Positions 48,158 through 57,303 of a DNA stretch of 64,000 nt are shown one piece after another. Position 1 is the stretch's first letter. Each line of letters opens with the position of its first letter. Origin of the DNA: Pseudomonas syringae (GTDB lineage: Bacteria; Pseudomonadota; Gammaproteobacteria; Pseudomonadales; Pseudomonadaceae); assembly GCF_000737245.1 (NCBI RefSeq), contig NZ_JPQU01000025.1, forward strand, positions 1 through 64,000, read 5' to 3'. The notes beneath the pieces were generated by a model. That model was not told the DNA's origin. It searched no databases and saw only the letters and a program-made list of their open reading frames with translations. The translations under genes and the position numbers were made by a program.

Positions 48158-48478
48158 ATGAAAGTACTTACGCACCTGCTCAATCCGATCAGTGTTATCG
48201 CCATGTTCGCAGCGCTGTGCGAAGCGTCCGCAACAACAGTGCTGCCTTATCTGAATGACGAAAATCGTCAGGTCTATCTGTGGTTTTTGATAGTGTTCCC
48301 ATCAGCACTTGTTGTAATGTTTTTTTTAACATTGAACTTCAATAACAAAGTTTTGTACGGACCGCAGAGAGACGCGAGCAAACCGCCTCCCTGCTCGGCA
48401 TCAGATCTGCTAGCAGGAGACCTGAAGCAAGGCAGCCGCCTATCGCCAGACAGTCAGGTTATCGAGGAAGGTAAATGA
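48158..48478 (+). CDS. Small membrane protein of unknown function
   Basis: A 106-residue protein with two hydrophobic segments (LLNPISVIAMFAALCEASAT, and VYLWFLIVFPSALVVMFFLT) followed by a polar C-terminal tail of about 45 residues rich in Ser, Pro and Gln. AGGAGGACATTTGA precedes the ATG, a near-perfect ribosome-binding site. It lies downstream of the two-HTH gene and probably shares its transcript. No family recognised. Confidence 0.6.
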   Translation: MKVLTHLLNPISVIAMFAALCEASATTVLPYLNDENRQVYLWFLIVFPSALVVMFFLTLNFNNKVLYGPQRDASKPPPCSASDLLAGDLKQGSRLSPDSQVIEEGK

Positions 48479-48586
48479 TGAATACGAGGATAATGAAAAA
48501 CAGAACGGCAGCGAGTCGAGCACGCTAAAACGGCAAAACTGGAGCAAGCCTCGGTACGATAAAGAGAGGTCTAAACATTCGCTAGC

Positions 48587-48614
48587 GTTGCAGCACCCTT
48601 GCAGGTGCTGCAAC
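48587..48614. terminator. Hairpin downstream of argG
   Basis: GTTGCAGCACC-CTTGC-A-GGTGCTGCAAC: 11-base arms, 20 bases past the minus-strand argG stop. No strong T-run on either side, so it is a candidate terminator only. Confidence 0.45.
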
Positions 48615-48633
48615 TCTATGTCAGGGCTGCTGT

Positions 48634-49851
48634 TTAAAACAGTTTACGACCCTTGTTTGCCGCGATACGCATGCGCAGCGCATTGAGCTTGATGAAGCCC
48701 GCAGCGTCGGCCTGGTTGTATGCGCCGCCATCTTCTTCGAAGGTGGCGATATTGGCATCAAACAGCGATTCGTCAGACTTTCGACCGGTAACGATAACGT
48801 TGCCTTTATACAGCTTCAGACGTACCACGCCGTTCACGTGCGCCTGGGAAGCGTCGATCATCTGTTGCAGCATCAGACGCTCCGGGCTCCACCAGTAGCC
48901 GGTGTAGATCAGGCTCGCGTATTTCGGCATCAGCTCATCCTTGAGGTGAGCGACTTCACGGTCGAGAGTGATCGACTCGATAGCGCGGTGAGCGCGCAGC
49001 ATGATGGTGCCGCCCGGGGTTTCGTAGCAGCCACGGGATTTCATGCCCACATAGCGGTTTTCTACGATATCCAGACGACCGATACCGTGCTCGCCGCCGA
49101 TGCGGTTGAGGGTGGCCAGTACGGTTGCCGGGGTCATTTCGACGCCGTCCAACGCGACAATGTCGCCGTTACGGTAGGTCAGCTCCAGATACTGCGCGGT
49201 GTCAGGCGCGCTCTCTGGAGAGACAGTCCAACGCCACATGTCTTCTTCGTGCTCGGTCCAGGTGTCTTCCAGCACGCCGCCCTCATAGGAGATGTGCAGC
49301 AGGTTGGCATCCATGGAGTACGGAGACTTCTTCTTGCCGTGACGCTCGATCGGGATCGAGTGCTTCTCGGCGTAATCCATCAGCTTCTCACGAGACAGCA
49401 GATCCCATTCGCGCCAAGGGGCAATCACTTTTACACCTGGCTTGAGGGCATAGGCGCCCAGTTCGAAACGAACCTGGTCGTTACCTTTGCCAGTAGCGCC
49501 GTGGGAGATGGCATCAGCGCCGGTTTCGTTGGCGATTTCGATCAGGCGCTTGGCGATCAGCGGACGAGCGATGGAAGTACCCAGCAGGTACTCGCCTTCG
49601 TAAACGGTGTTGGCGCGAAACATCGGGAACACGAAGTCACGCACGAACTCTTCGCGCAGATCGTCGATGTAGATTTCTTTCACGCCCATGGCCTTGGCCT
49701 TGGCGCGTGCTGGTTCGACTTCTTCGCCCTGACCCAGGTCAGCCGTAAAAGTCACCACTTCGCAGTTGTACGTATCCTGCAGCCACTTGAGGATTACCGA
49801 AGTATCCAGGCCACCGGAATACGCGAGAACTACCTTGTTTACGTCCGCCAT
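48634..49851 (-). CDS. argG: Argininosuccinate synthase
   Basis: A 405-residue enzyme joining citrulline and aspartate with ATP to argininosuccinate, the seventh step of arginine synthesis. The PP-loop is [20 protein letters not shown]. Further motifs are [40 protein letters not shown] and [20 protein letters not shown]. It is the short (about 400-residue) form. The order argG-motY-pyrC-rnt matches P. aeruginosa PA3525-PA3528. argF lies 8 kb away in this window. Confidence 0.97.
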   Translation of the reverse strand: MADVNKVVLAYSGGLDTSVILKWLQDTYNCEVVTFTADLGQGEEVEPARAKAKAMGVKEIYIDDLREEFVRDFVFPMFRANTVYEGEYLLGTSIARPLIAKRLIEIANETGADAISHGATGKGNDQVRFELGAYALKPGVKVIAPWREWDLLSREKLMDYAEKHSIPIERHGKKKSPYSMDANLLHISYEGGVLEDTWTEHEEDMWRWTVSPESAPDTAQYLELTYRNGDIVALDGVEMTPATVLATLNRIGGEHGIGRLDIVENRYVGMKSRGCYETPGGTIMLRAHRAIESITLDREVAHLKDELMPKYASLIYTGYWWSPERLMLQQMIDASQAHVNGVVRLKLYKGNVIVTGRKSDESLFDANIATFEEDGGAYNQADAAGFIKLNALRMRIAANKGRKLF

Positions 49852-49983
49852 GCCATCACTCCACCGGGTTGTACGGAAAACCGGTGATTCTACCGCTCAA
49901 ATGCTTCGATTTACAGTAGCGCGACAGCTTCTGACGATGAAGCGACAACTTATGTCAATCGAGCGACGCAAGGTAGCGGGTGA

Positions 49984-50889
49984 TCAAACCTTTGCAGATG
50001 GGCCGATTGAGGCCACTGGCGCAGGCTTTTCATCAGGAGCAACGCGCTCCAGATGGACGTTGACCCGACGGTTACGAGCGCGGTTGGCGTTATTGGTGTT
50101 AGGTGCCAAAGGATAACGCTCGCCATGAAAGCGCAGGGTTATCTGCTCTTCCGGGATGCCTTGGGCCTTGAGGTAATCCATGACCGCCAGCGCGCGTCGG
50201 CGTGAAAGATCACGGTTGGTCAGACGATTGCCACTGTTATCCGAGTGGCCGTCGAGCTCGATGTGGTTGACCGTTGGGTCGGCCTTCAAATAAGCCACGA
50301 TGGTGTGCAGCTTGCTCTTGGCCTGCGCGTCAAGATCAATGCCCCCGCCAGGAAAGCCGACCTCAGCCTGTTTGACCTGGTCGTAATTCATCGGCAGAAG
50401 CTTGGCGACGCACTGCTGATACTCACCGAAAGCTTTATTGAACTTGACCGGCAACAGACGCACTTCGGTCGTGCCCCCCACGTCGCGGGAATAATGGCGG
50501 ATCACCGGGCTGCGACCGTCCATCAGCCCGCTGATCAGACGACCGGCCTGCACCTGTGAACTGCTAAACGGAAACTCGCCGTTGCTAACGCGCACCGACC
50601 CCAGATTGATGTCGCCACGGCCCGGCTGCCAAGGTGCAGCAGCGGCAATCAACGTCGCGGAGCCGGCGCCCATCATGTTGCCTGCGGATTTGATCCGGAA
50701 GGTCGCCTGCTCGCCGGCACGGCGCACGAACTCGCCCGCACCGAAGTCGGTGATGGGTTGGCTCAGGCGGCACTCGAACTGATCGCCTTCAACTTTCCAC
50801 TCGATGCTTTCCAGACGCGTCTGGAAAGTAATCGCCATCGCGGGCAGGCTGGCGAACACGCTGAGCAGGGCTAGATATCGCTGGCGCAC
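49984..50889 (-). CDS. motY: Sodium-type flagellar protein MotY homologue, OmpA domain
   Basis: A 301-residue protein. The signal peptide is [20 protein letters not shown]. The N-terminal MotY domain (about residues 20-150) begins [20 protein letters not shown] and includes [20 protein letters not shown]. The C-terminal OmpA peptidoglycan-binding domain is [20 protein letters not shown] to [13 protein letters not shown]. In Pseudomonas MotY is needed for flagellar motor function, stabilising the stator around the basal body. The GTG at 50889 follows TGGAGCCTCCC; an upstream GTG at 50901 overlaps that ribosome-binding site. Position next to argG and pyrC supports the name. Confidence 0.9.
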   Translation of the reverse strand: MRQRYLALLSVFASLPAMAITFQTRLESIEWKVEGDQFECRLSQPITDFGAGEFVRRAGEQATFRIKSAGNMMGAGSATLIAAAAPWQPGRGDINLGSVRVSNGEFPFSSSQVQAGRLISGLMDGRSPVIRHYSRDVGGTTEVRLLPVKFNKAFGEYQQCVAKLLPMNYDQVKQAEVGFPGGGIDLDAQAKSKLHTIVAYLKADPTVNHIELDGHSDNSGNRLTNRDLSRRRALAVMDYLKAQGIPEEQITLRFHGERYPLAPNTNNANRARNRRVNVHLERVAPDEKPAPVASIGPSAKV

Positions 50890-51036
50890 GGGAGGCTCCA
50901 CTTAAAAATACGGCATAACCAAAAAATTCTTCCTACAACGGGCTATCGGTTACTTCCTACAAAACTTGATAGCGAGTGCCTGAGAGAGTCTTTTCCGGTA
51001 GCATTCCCAGCGAGTTTGACCCGCCTGGAATCCCCA

Positions 51037-52083
51037 ATGTCCGACCGCCTGACCCTTCTGCGTCCCGACGACTGGCACATACACCTCCGCGATGGAGCTG
51101 TATTACCCCACACCGTTGCTGACGTTGCGCGTACTTTTGGCCGCGCCATCATCATGCCCAACCTGGTTCCACCGGTACGCAATGCGCAGGAAGCCGATGC
51201 CTATCGACAGCGCATTCTGGCCGCCCGCCCTGCCGGCAGCCCGTTCGAACCGCTGATGGTGCTGTACCTTACTGACCTGACCCTGCCCGAAGATATCCGC
51301 ACGGCCAAGGCCACCGGTTTTGTGCATGCTGCCAAGCTGTATCCGGCTGGCGCGACCACCAACTCCGACTCCGGAGTTACCAGCATCGACAAGATCTTCC
51401 CGGTTCTGGAAGCCATGGCCGACGTCGGCATGCCGCTTCTGGTGCACGGCGAGGTGACCCGCAGCGAAATCGACGTGTTCGACCGCGAGAAGATGTTCAT
51501 CGACGAGCACCTGACCCGTGTGGTCGAACGCTTCCCGATGCTTAAAGTGGTGTTTGAACACATCACCACCAGTGAAGCAGTGCAATTCGTCAATCAGGCC
51601 TCGGCCAACGTTGGCGCGACGATCACCGCGCATCACCTGCTTTATAACCGCAACCACATGCTGGTGGGCGGGATCCGGCCGCATTTCTATTGCCTGCCGA
51701 TCCTCAAGCGCAACACTCACCAGACCGCGCTGCTCGACGCCGCCACTGGTGGCAGCAGCAAGTTCTTCCTGGGCACCGACTCGGCACCCCACGCCCAGCA
51801 CGCCAAGGAAAATGCTTGCGGTTGCGCCGGTTGCTATACCGCCTACGCTGCGATTGAAATGTATGCAGAGGCGTTCGAGCAACGCAACGCACTGGACAAA
51901 CTGGAAGGTTTCGCCAGCCTGCATGGTCCTGCGTTCTACGGTTTGCCTGCGCCACAAGACACCATAACGCTGGTCCGTGATGAATGGACCGCGCCCACCA
52001 GTCTGCCGTTTGGCGAGCTGTCCGTAATACCGCTGCGCGCCGGTGAAAAACTGCGCTGGCGCCTGCTGGAGAAACACGCGTGA
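51037..52083 (+). CDS. pyrC: Dihydroorotase
   Basis: A 348-residue zinc amidohydrolase of the E. coli PyrC (class II) type, catalysing ring closure in pyrimidine synthesis. The metal motif is [21 protein letters not shown] carboxylated Lys is expected in [20 protein letters not shown]. His ligands lie in [20 protein letters not shown] and [20 protein letters not shown], and the final Asp in [15 protein letters not shown]. The start is ATG 51037 ([20 protein letters not shown]). The stop overlaps the rnt GTG start, so the two are coupled. Confidence 0.96.
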   Translation: MSDRLTLLRPDDWHIHLRDGAVLPHTVADVARTFGRAIIMPNLVPPVRNAQEADAYRQRILAARPAGSPFEPLMVLYLTDLTLPEDIRTAKATGFVHAAKLYPAGATTNSDSGVTSIDKIFPVLEAMADVGMPLLVHGEVTRSEIDVFDREKMFIDEHLTRVVERFPMLKVVFEHITTSEAVQFVNQASANVGATITAHHLLYNRNHMLVGGIRPHFYCLPILKRNTHQTALLDAATGGSSKFFLGTDSAPHAQHAKENACGCAGCYTAYAAIEMYAEAFEQRNALDKLEGFASLHGPAFYGLPAPQDTITLVRDEWTAPTSLPFGELSVIPLRAGEKLRWRLLEKHA

Positions 52084-52751
52084 GTGAAGATCATTTCGAC
52101 GACGAACAGGGAGGTCATGGCGGCGGTTCGCGCCATCCGATGGCGGCCCGGTTTCGCGGCTATCTGCCTGTCGTCATCGATGTAGAGACCGGTGGCTTCA
52201 ACTCGGCCACCGACGCGCTGCTGGAAATTGCCGCCGTCACAATCGGTATGGATGAACACGGTTTTGTCTTCCCGGAGCACACCCATTTCTTCCGTGTCGA
52301 GCCGTTTGAAGGCGCCAACATCGAAGCCGCTGCGCTGGAGTTCACCGGCATCAAGCTGGATCACCCGCTGCGCATGGCGGTGAGCGAAGAAACCGCGCTT
52401 AACGATATTTTTCGTGGCGTGCGCAAGGCCCTGAAGGCCAATGGCTGCAAACGTGCCGTGCTGGTCGGTCACAATGCCAGCTTTGACCTGGGCTTTCTGA
52501 ACGCAGCTGTGGCGCGCCTGGACATGAAGCGAAATCCGTTTCATCCGTTCTCCAGCTTTGATACCGCTACGCTCGCGGGCCTCGCCTACGGCCAGACCGT
52601 GCTGGCTAAAGCCTGCCAGGCCGCCGGCATCGACTTCGACGGCCGTGAGGCGCATTCAGCGCGTTACGACACTGAAAAAACGGCTGAGCTGTTCTGCGGC
52701 ATCGTCAACCGCTGGAAGCAGATGGGCGGTTGGGATGATTTTGATGATTGA
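52080..52751 (+). CDS. rnt: Ribonuclease T
   Basis: A 223-residue DEDD-family 3'-to-5' exoribonuclease that trims tRNA and other stable RNA ends. The motifs are [20 protein letters not shown] (Exo I, Asp and Glu), [20 protein letters not shown] (Exo II), and [20 protein letters not shown] (Exo III with the catalytic His and Asp). It starts with GTG inside the pyrC stop region. The first 20 residues are a polar His/Gly-rich extension ([20 protein letters not shown]) as in other pseudomonads. Confidence 0.95.
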   Translation: MSEDHFDDEQGGHGGGSRHPMAARFRGYLPVVIDVETGGFNSATDALLEIAAVTIGMDEHGFVFPEHTHFFRVEPFEGANIEAAALEFTGIKLDHPLRMAVSEETALNDIFRGVRKALKANGCKRAVLVGHNASFDLGFLNAAVARLDMKRNPFHPFSSFDTATLAGLAYGQTVLAKACQAAGIDFDGREAHSARYDTEKTAELFCGIVNRWKQMGGWDDFDD

Positions 52752-52786
52752 TCGGCGGGGCTGAAAATCTGCGTTGTTTCTAATGA

Positions 52787-52857
52787 CGCCATCGCGTGCA
52801 AGCGCGCTCCTACAGAAGACGCGATCCCCTGTAGGAGCGAGCTTGCTCGCGATGGCG
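52787..52857. repeat. REP pair in the opposite orientation
   Basis: Left unit CGCCATCGCGTGCAAGCGCG ... CTCCTACAG, right unit CTGTAGGAGCGAGCTTGCTC ... GATGGCG. The GTAGGAG ends face each other, whereas in the other doublets of this window they face outward. The two units are of slightly different classes. Confidence 0.8.
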
Positions 52858-52954
52858 TTGTCATATGCGCCACAAAGTTTTCAGATATACAGATCTTCAA
52901 TAAAACCACTTTTACCATTCATCGCCAACCCAAGAAACCTTCTCAATGAGTTTT

Positions 52955-52978
52955 GACAAGCATTCTCATTAACATTAG
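52955..52978 (+). promoter_or_regulatory. Candidate Fur box upstream of bfd
   Basis: The stretch GCATTCTCATTAACATTA (about 52960-52977) is a run of NATTN-like hexamers resembling the pseudomonad Fur consensus, 40-60 bases before the bfd ATG. bfd genes are commonly iron-repressed by Fur. Confidence 0.4.
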
Positions 52979-53018
52979 TATCCCCGGCAACGAGAAATTA
53001 CAGCGATGGTTCTCACTT

Positions 53019-53237
53019 ATGTATGTCTGCCTCTGCCAGGGTGTCACCGACGGTCAAATCCGCGATGCAATATTCGAGGGTTGCTGCAGTTATAAAGATG
53101 TCCGCGAAACACTCGGTGTCGCAACCAAATGCGGAAAATGCGCCTGTCTTGCCAAGGAAGTGGTGCGCGATACCCTGACCGAACTGCAAACCAGCCAGGC
53201 TGCGCTGGCTTATCCGGCAGAATTTTCACCTGCCTGA
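53019..53237 (+). CDS. bfd: Bacterioferritin-associated ferredoxin
   Basis: A 72-residue 2Fe-2S protein that reduces and mobilises iron from bacterioferritin. The cluster ligands are CLCQGVTDGQIRDAI and CGKCACLAKEV (C-x-C ... C-x-x-C). I chose ATG 53019 as it gives the family N-terminus MYVCLCQGVTDG; the frame extends upstream into non-conserved sequence. A terminator separates it from bfr, in the conserved order bfd-bfr. Confidence 0.95.
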   Translation: MYVCLCQGVTDGQIRDAIFEGCCSYKDVRETLGVATKCGKCACLAKEVVRDTLTELQTSQAALAYPAEFSPA

Positions 53238-53254
53238 TTTAACGAATTCAGAGA

Positions 53255-53281
53255 ACCGGACCCTGCGTCCGGTTTTTTTAT
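53255..53281 (+). terminator. Rho-independent terminator of bfd
   Basis: AACCGGAC-CCTGC-GTCCGGTTTTTTT, 18 bases after the bfd stop. Confidence 0.9.
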
Positions 53282-53437
53282 GCCTTTAATTCAAGCGCTT
53301 AGGAGCAAGATGCGGAACACAAACATTCTTATTCCTATTTATTTTCACTTATTATTCAATAACTTAGGTTTGACACTCGATTAAGCGCAGCTCAAACTCG
53401 CGCTTTATATACACAAGCCATTGGCAGGACCTCAAAA

Positions 53438-53911
53438 ATGAAAGGCGACATTACAGTCATCCAGCATCTCAACAGGATCCTCGGAAACGAGCTGGTCGCG
53501 ATCAATCAATACTTTCTGCATGCTCGCATGTACGAGGATTGGGGTCTGAACAAGCTGGGCAAGCACGAGTATCACGAGTCCATCGATGAGATGAAGCACG
53601 CTGACAAGCTCATCAAGCGCATCCTGTTCCTTGAAGGCCTGCCTAATCTGCAGGAGCTGGGCAAAATCCTGATTGGCGAGCACACCAAGGAAATGCTTGA
53701 GTGCGACCTGAAAATCGAACAGAAAGGCTTGGCTGATCTCAAAGCTGCAATCGCTCACTTCGAAGTGGTTGGCGATTTTGGTAGCCGCGAGCTGCTGGAA
53801 GACATCCTCGAATCCGAGGAAGAACATATCGACTGGCTGGAAACCCAACTGGGCCTGATCGAAAAAATCGGTATCGAAAACTACCTGCAATCGCAGATGG
53901 GCGACGACTGA
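53438..53911 (+). CDS. bfr: Bacterioferritin (BfrB type)
   Basis: A 157-residue haem-containing iron-storage ferritin. The ferroxidase ligands are in [20 protein letters not shown] (Glu18) and [20 protein letters not shown] (Glu51, His54). The haem ligand Met52 is present in EMKHADK, and the second half carries [20 protein letters not shown] with further ferroxidase Glu residues. This is the haem-binding BfrB form that partners with Bfd. The upstream gap (53290-53400) is AT-rich with TTATTATTCAATAA and a TTGACA box, probably its promoter region. Confidence 0.96.
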   Translation: MKGDITVIQHLNRILGNELVAINQYFLHARMYEDWGLNKLGKHEYHESIDEMKHADKLIKRILFLEGLPNLQELGKILIGEHTKEMLECDLKIEQKGLADLKAAIAHFEVVGDFGSRELLEDILESEEEHIDWLETQLGLIEKIGIENYLQSQMGDD

Positions 53912-53934
53912 AACGTCTGATCGACCGGTAACGA

Positions 53935-53972
53935 AAAAGCCCCGCCTTCTCTCGAAAGCGGAGCTTTCCTTT
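53935..53972 (+). terminator. Terminator of bfr
   Basis: Imperfect hairpin AAAGCCCCGC ... GCGGAGCTTT followed by CCTTT, 24 bases after the stop. Confidence 0.6.
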
Positions 53973-54000
53973 GTGCGTCTTCCCGTGGCAGCCTCAGAAC

Positions 54001-54110
54001 CTGTGGGAGCAAGCTTGCTTGCGAAGGCTGTATTCCGGGCGATAAATAACTATCGGATGTTACTGCCCCTTCGCGAGCAAGGTGGAACGCCACCCCGGTC
54101 GCTCCCACAG
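54001..54110. repeat. REPIN with an inserted segment in its right arm
   Basis: Left arm CTGTGGGAGCAAGCTTGCTT. The right arm should read GCGAGCAAGCTCGCTCCCAC but carries an extra segment (GTGGAACGCCACCCCGG) between CGAGCAAG and TCGCTCCCACAG. A related insertion is present in the repeat at 59709. Confidence 0.8.
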
Positions 54111-54160
54111 GTAATTGAGCCCAGGGCCAACGATGTAGGACATCTGCCACCCGACCCACC

Positions 54161-54186
54161 GCCTCGCCAACAAGTTGGCTCCTACC
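54161..54186. repeat. Single REP unit
   Basis: CTCGCCAACAAGTTGGCTCC, a solitary REP of the ATCGCCAACAAGTTGGCTCC class found in pseudomonads; no inverted partner here. Confidence 0.6.
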
Positions 54187-54202
54187 GGTGAATGGCGCAA
54201 CG

Positions 54203-54241
54203 CAAAAGCCCCACTTTCGTGAGAAAAGCGGGGCTTTTTTT
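54203..54241. terminator. Bidirectional terminator between bfr side and grxD
   Basis: AAAAGCCCCACTTT-loop-AAAGCGGGGCTTTT with T-runs on both strands. It should stop transcription from minus-strand grxD. Confidence 0.85.
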
Positions 54242-54263
54242 GTACCTGCAGAAGCGGCGTTTA

Positions 54264-54605
54264 TCAGGCTTCAGTATTACCCGCAGCAGCCTTGGCCGTT
54301 GCTTCTTTTACCAGCGTCGGCAAGGAGCCATCAGCCATCATCTCGGTAATGATGTCGCTGCCGCCGACCAGTTCGCCTGCAACCCACAACTGTGGGAAAG
54401 TCGGCCAGTTGGCGTACTTGGGCAGGTTGGCGCGGATTTCAGGGTTTTGCAGGATGTCGACGTAAGCGAACTTTTCGCCACATGCCATCAATGCCTGGGA
54501 AGCTTTTGCCGAAAAGCCGCACTGCGGGGCATTCGGAGCGCCTTTCATATAAAGCAGAACGGTATTGTTCGCAATCTGCTCTTTGATCGTTTCGATGATA
54601 TCCAT
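54264..54605 (-). CDS. grxD: Monothiol glutaredoxin
   Basis: A 113-residue glutaredoxin of the Grx4 type, which binds a 2Fe-2S cluster as a dimer and delivers it to targets. The monothiol active site is CGFS in MKGAPNAPQCGFSAKASQAL. Other family parts are NWPTFPQLWVAGELVGGSDI. It shares this neighbourhood with bfd and bfr, consistent with iron homeostasis, and in P. aeruginosa the order is similar (PA3530-PA3533). Confidence 0.95.
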   Translation of the reverse strand: MDIIETIKEQIANNTVLLYMKGAPNAPQCGFSAKASQALMACGEKFAYVDILQNPEIRANLPKYANWPTFPQLWVAGELVGGSDIITEMMADGSLPTLVKEATAKAAAGNTEA

Positions 54606-54704
54606 GGAACACCTCGGCTTAACTTTTGCGACTCAGTTGTCGACACGGTGGCGCATTGTAACGGAAACCCGAGCATGGCGCTCAGCCTTCCCTTTCACCC
54701 CACC

Positions 54705-56813
54705 TCATGCCGCTGCGACCTGCACACTGACCCCATTGAGGACCGCATTGCCAGACAGGCTATCAAGTTCGCGCTCGTCGGTCAGGTCATTGGCGCTGAC
54801 TCCCGGTTGACTGCGGGCGATATCCATCTGTACGCCTGGCCGTCCATGTCCCCAGCCATGGGGCAAGCTGACCACGCCCGGCATCATCTCCAGGCTCGCC
54901 AGCACCTGAACTTCAATAACCCCAACCCTGGAACTCACGCGCACCTGCTGTCCATCACTCAACCCCCGCGAGGCAAGATCCTCCGGGTGCATCAGCAATT
55001 GATGGCGCGGCTTGCCCTTCACCAAACGATGGTAGTTGTGCATCCAGGAATTGTTGCTGCGTACATGTCGACGGCCAATCAGTAACAGTTCCCCCGCCTC
55101 AGGGGCGAGCTGCGCGGCGAAACGCTTCAGGTCGGCCATGATCACCTCTGGCGCAGCCTGAACGTGGCCATTGGCGGTATTCAGCCGTGGAGCGAGGTTC
55201 GGCTTCAACGCACCAAGGTCCAAGCCGTGGGGATACTGCGCCAGGGTCGCGATTGAAAGCTGGTGCTGCGAGCCATCGCCATACAGGCCCGCACGCAAAC
55301 CACGATCGATCATCTGCGCCGGCGCCATGGTCGGCTTCAACTCGCGTCCGGCCTTGCTGGCAAAAGCTTTTGCCAGGCCGACGAAGATCTCCCAATCGTG
55401 CAGCGCCCCCTCAGGCTTCTCTAGAATCGCCTGGTTGAAACGGCTGACGTTGCGCACCGCGAACATATTGAAGGTGGTGTCGTAATGGTCGTTTTCCAGC
55501 GCTGAGGTGGACGGCAGGATCAGGTCGGCATGGCGTGTGGTTTCATTGATGTACAAATCGATGCTGAGCATGAATTCGAGGCCCTCAAGGGCCTGATCGA
55601 GCTGGCGTCCGTTGGGCGTGGACAGCACCGGATTGCCCGCCACCGTCACCAGCGCCTTGACCTGCCCTTCCCCGACGCTGAGCATCTCTTCCGCCAAAGC
55701 GGCGACCGGCAGTTCCCCGGCATATTCCGGCAGCCCGGAGACCCGGCTTTGCCATTGATTGAAATGGCCACCGGACGTCGAGGCGACCAGGTCCACGGCA
55801 GGTTCGGTGCAGAGCGCCCCGCCCACTCGATCCAGGTTGCCGGTAACCAGATTGATCAGTTGCACCAGCCAGTGGCAGAGAGTGCCAAATTGCTGGGTCG
55901 AGATACCCATGCGCCCATAGCACACCGCTTTGTCGGCTGCGGCGAAATCCCGCGCTAGCTGGCGGATGTGCCCGGCGGACACCCCGCAACGGGGGCTCAT
56001 GGCCTCGGCATTGAAATCAGCAATGGCGGCACGCACCTGATCGAGACCGTCGACCGGCAATGGGCTGTCACGGGTCAGGCCCTCTTCAAACAGGGTATTG
56101 AGCAGACCCAACAACAGGGCCGCATCGCCGCCGGGCCGCACGAATAGATGCTGATCGGCAATTGCAGCGGTTTCGCTGCGCCGAGGATCGACCACCACGA
56201 CTTTGCCGCCACGAGCCTGAATCGCCTTCAAGCGCTTTTCAACATCCGGGACGGTCATGATGCTGCCGTTCGAGGCCAACGGGTTGCCGCCCAGAATCAG
56301 CATAAAATCGGTGTGATCAATGTCCGGGATGGGCAGCAGAAGGCCATGACCGTACATCAGGAAGCTGGTGAGGTGATGGGGCAACTGATCCACCGAGGTT
56401 GCCGAAAAACGATTGCGGGTCTTCAGGAGGCCTAGAAAGTAATTGCTGTGGGTCATTAGCCCGTAATTATGAACGCTGGGGTTGCCTTGATAGACCGCAA
56501 CCGCGTTCTGACCGTGACGCTGTTGAATAGCCAGCAGCCGCTCGGCGACCAGATCAAACGCCGCCTGCCACCCGATTGGCTGCCACTGATTGCCGACGCG
56601 GCGCACAGGTTGCCGCAAGCGGTCCGGGTCGTTCTGGATGTCCTGCAGGGCTACGGCTTTGGGGCAGATGTGCCCGCGACTGAACGTATCAAGCGGATCG
56701 CCCTTGATCGAGGTGATCGTCGCTTCGTTTTCCAGACTGGTAGTGATCTCGATGCTCAGCCCGCAAATAGCTTCGCAGAGATGGCACGCACGGTGGTGGA
56801 GGGTCTTGGTCAT
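54705..56813 (-). CDS. Molybdopterin-dependent oxidoreductase, function unknown
   Basis: A 702-residue member of the DMSO reductase superfamily. The N-terminal 4Fe-4S site is CHLCEAICGLSIEI with a fourth Cys in FSRGHICPKAVALQ. The MGD-binding core includes VYQGNPSVHNYGLM and LILGGNPLASNGSIMTVPDV. The C-terminal molydopterin-dinucleotide domain has LLIGRRHVRSNNSWMHNYHR and VSLPHGWGHGRPG. In the region where formate dehydrogenases carry the Sec or Cys ligand (after V-D), this protein reads SVDQLPHHLTS, with no Cys. No partner subunit genes are adjacent. The start ATG 56813 follows GAGGCTGGCC. Substrate unknown. Confidence 0.88.
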   Translation of the reverse strand: MTKTLHHRACHLCEAICGLSIEITTSLENEATITSIKGDPLDTFSRGHICPKAVALQDIQNDPDRLRQPVRRVGNQWQPIGWQAAFDLVAERLLAIQQRHGQNAVAVYQGNPSVHNYGLMTHSNYFLGLLKTRNRFSATSVDQLPHHLTSFLMYGHGLLLPIPDIDHTDFMLILGGNPLASNGSIMTVPDVEKRLKAIQARGGKVVVVDPRRSETAAIADQHLFVRPGGDAALLLGLLNTLFEEGLTRDSPLPVDGLDQVRAAIADFNAEAMSPRCGVSAGHIRQLARDFAAADKAVCYGRMGISTQQFGTLCHWLVQLINLVTGNLDRVGGALCTEPAVDLVASTSGGHFNQWQSRVSGLPEYAGELPVAALAEEMLSVGEGQVKALVTVAGNPVLSTPNGRQLDQALEGLEFMLSIDLYINETTRHADLILPSTSALENDHYDTTFNMFAVRNVSRFNQAILEKPEGALHDWEIFVGLAKAFASKAGRELKPTMAPAQMIDRGLRAGLYGDGSQHQLSIATLAQYPHGLDLGALKPNLAPRLNTANGHVQAAPEVIMADLKRFAAQLAPEAGELLLIGRRHVRSNNSWMHNYHRLVKGKPRHQLLMHPEDLASRGLSDGQQVRVSSRVGVIEVQVLASLEMMPGVVSLPHGWGHGRPGVQMDIARSQPGVSANDLTDERELDSLSGNAVLNGVSVQVAAA

Positions 56814-56948
56814 GGCCAGCCTCATATTTTTGTCGTTGCGACCTGGACCGGTCACGCCAACGAAACTATGGAGGGTGGCTTGCAACTACGCCAGAGACGT
56901 TCGTCTCATGAATCGGCCAGCATCAGGCAGGCCGATGCTGGCGTCTAA

Positions 56949-57239
56949 TCAACCGCCGATCGGGGTGATTTTGCGCTGTAGCTGGATCTCGTGAACGGTC
57001 TCGATCTGCTCTTGAGCCACATGCACGCCGGTCAGTTCACCGATCAGACGCCAATGCTCATCGAGGCCGGAGCTGATGGTTGCCATGCGGTCGATCATGT
57101 GTCGACCCGCAGCACGGGTGACTTCGTCTTCACTGCGCAGCAGCTCGAAGGACATGGAGGTCATCGAAGCAGTCAGGTGCGTCAGGGTCCGAGCCGTGAG
57201 CCCGAGCAATTCCGTCAGCTGTTTTTCCTTTGATTCCAT
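56949..57239 (-). CDS. Hypothetical helical protein
   Basis: A 96-residue, probably all-helical cytosolic protein: MESKEKQLTELLGLTARTLT, then SMTSMSFELLRSEDEVTRAA and HMIDRMATISSGLDEHWRLI. No recognised domain. It lies upstream of, and reads in the same direction as, the molybdopterin enzyme gene (135 bases between), so they may be co-transcribed. Confidence 0.65.
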   Translation of the reverse strand: MESKEKQLTELLGLTARTLTHLTASMTSMSFELLRSEDEVTRAAGRHMIDRMATISSGLDEHWRLIGELTGVHVAQEQIETVHEIQLQRKITPIGG

Positions 57240-57303
57240 TCCTGTAGCCCCTTATAAGCCTTGTGATGGCACGCTCGGCATTTATAACTCACCTCGAGTA
57301 TTT

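Noticed and set aside
48838..49887. 349-codon open frame on the plus strand
   Set aside because: Antisense to argG, which is intact and well conserved.
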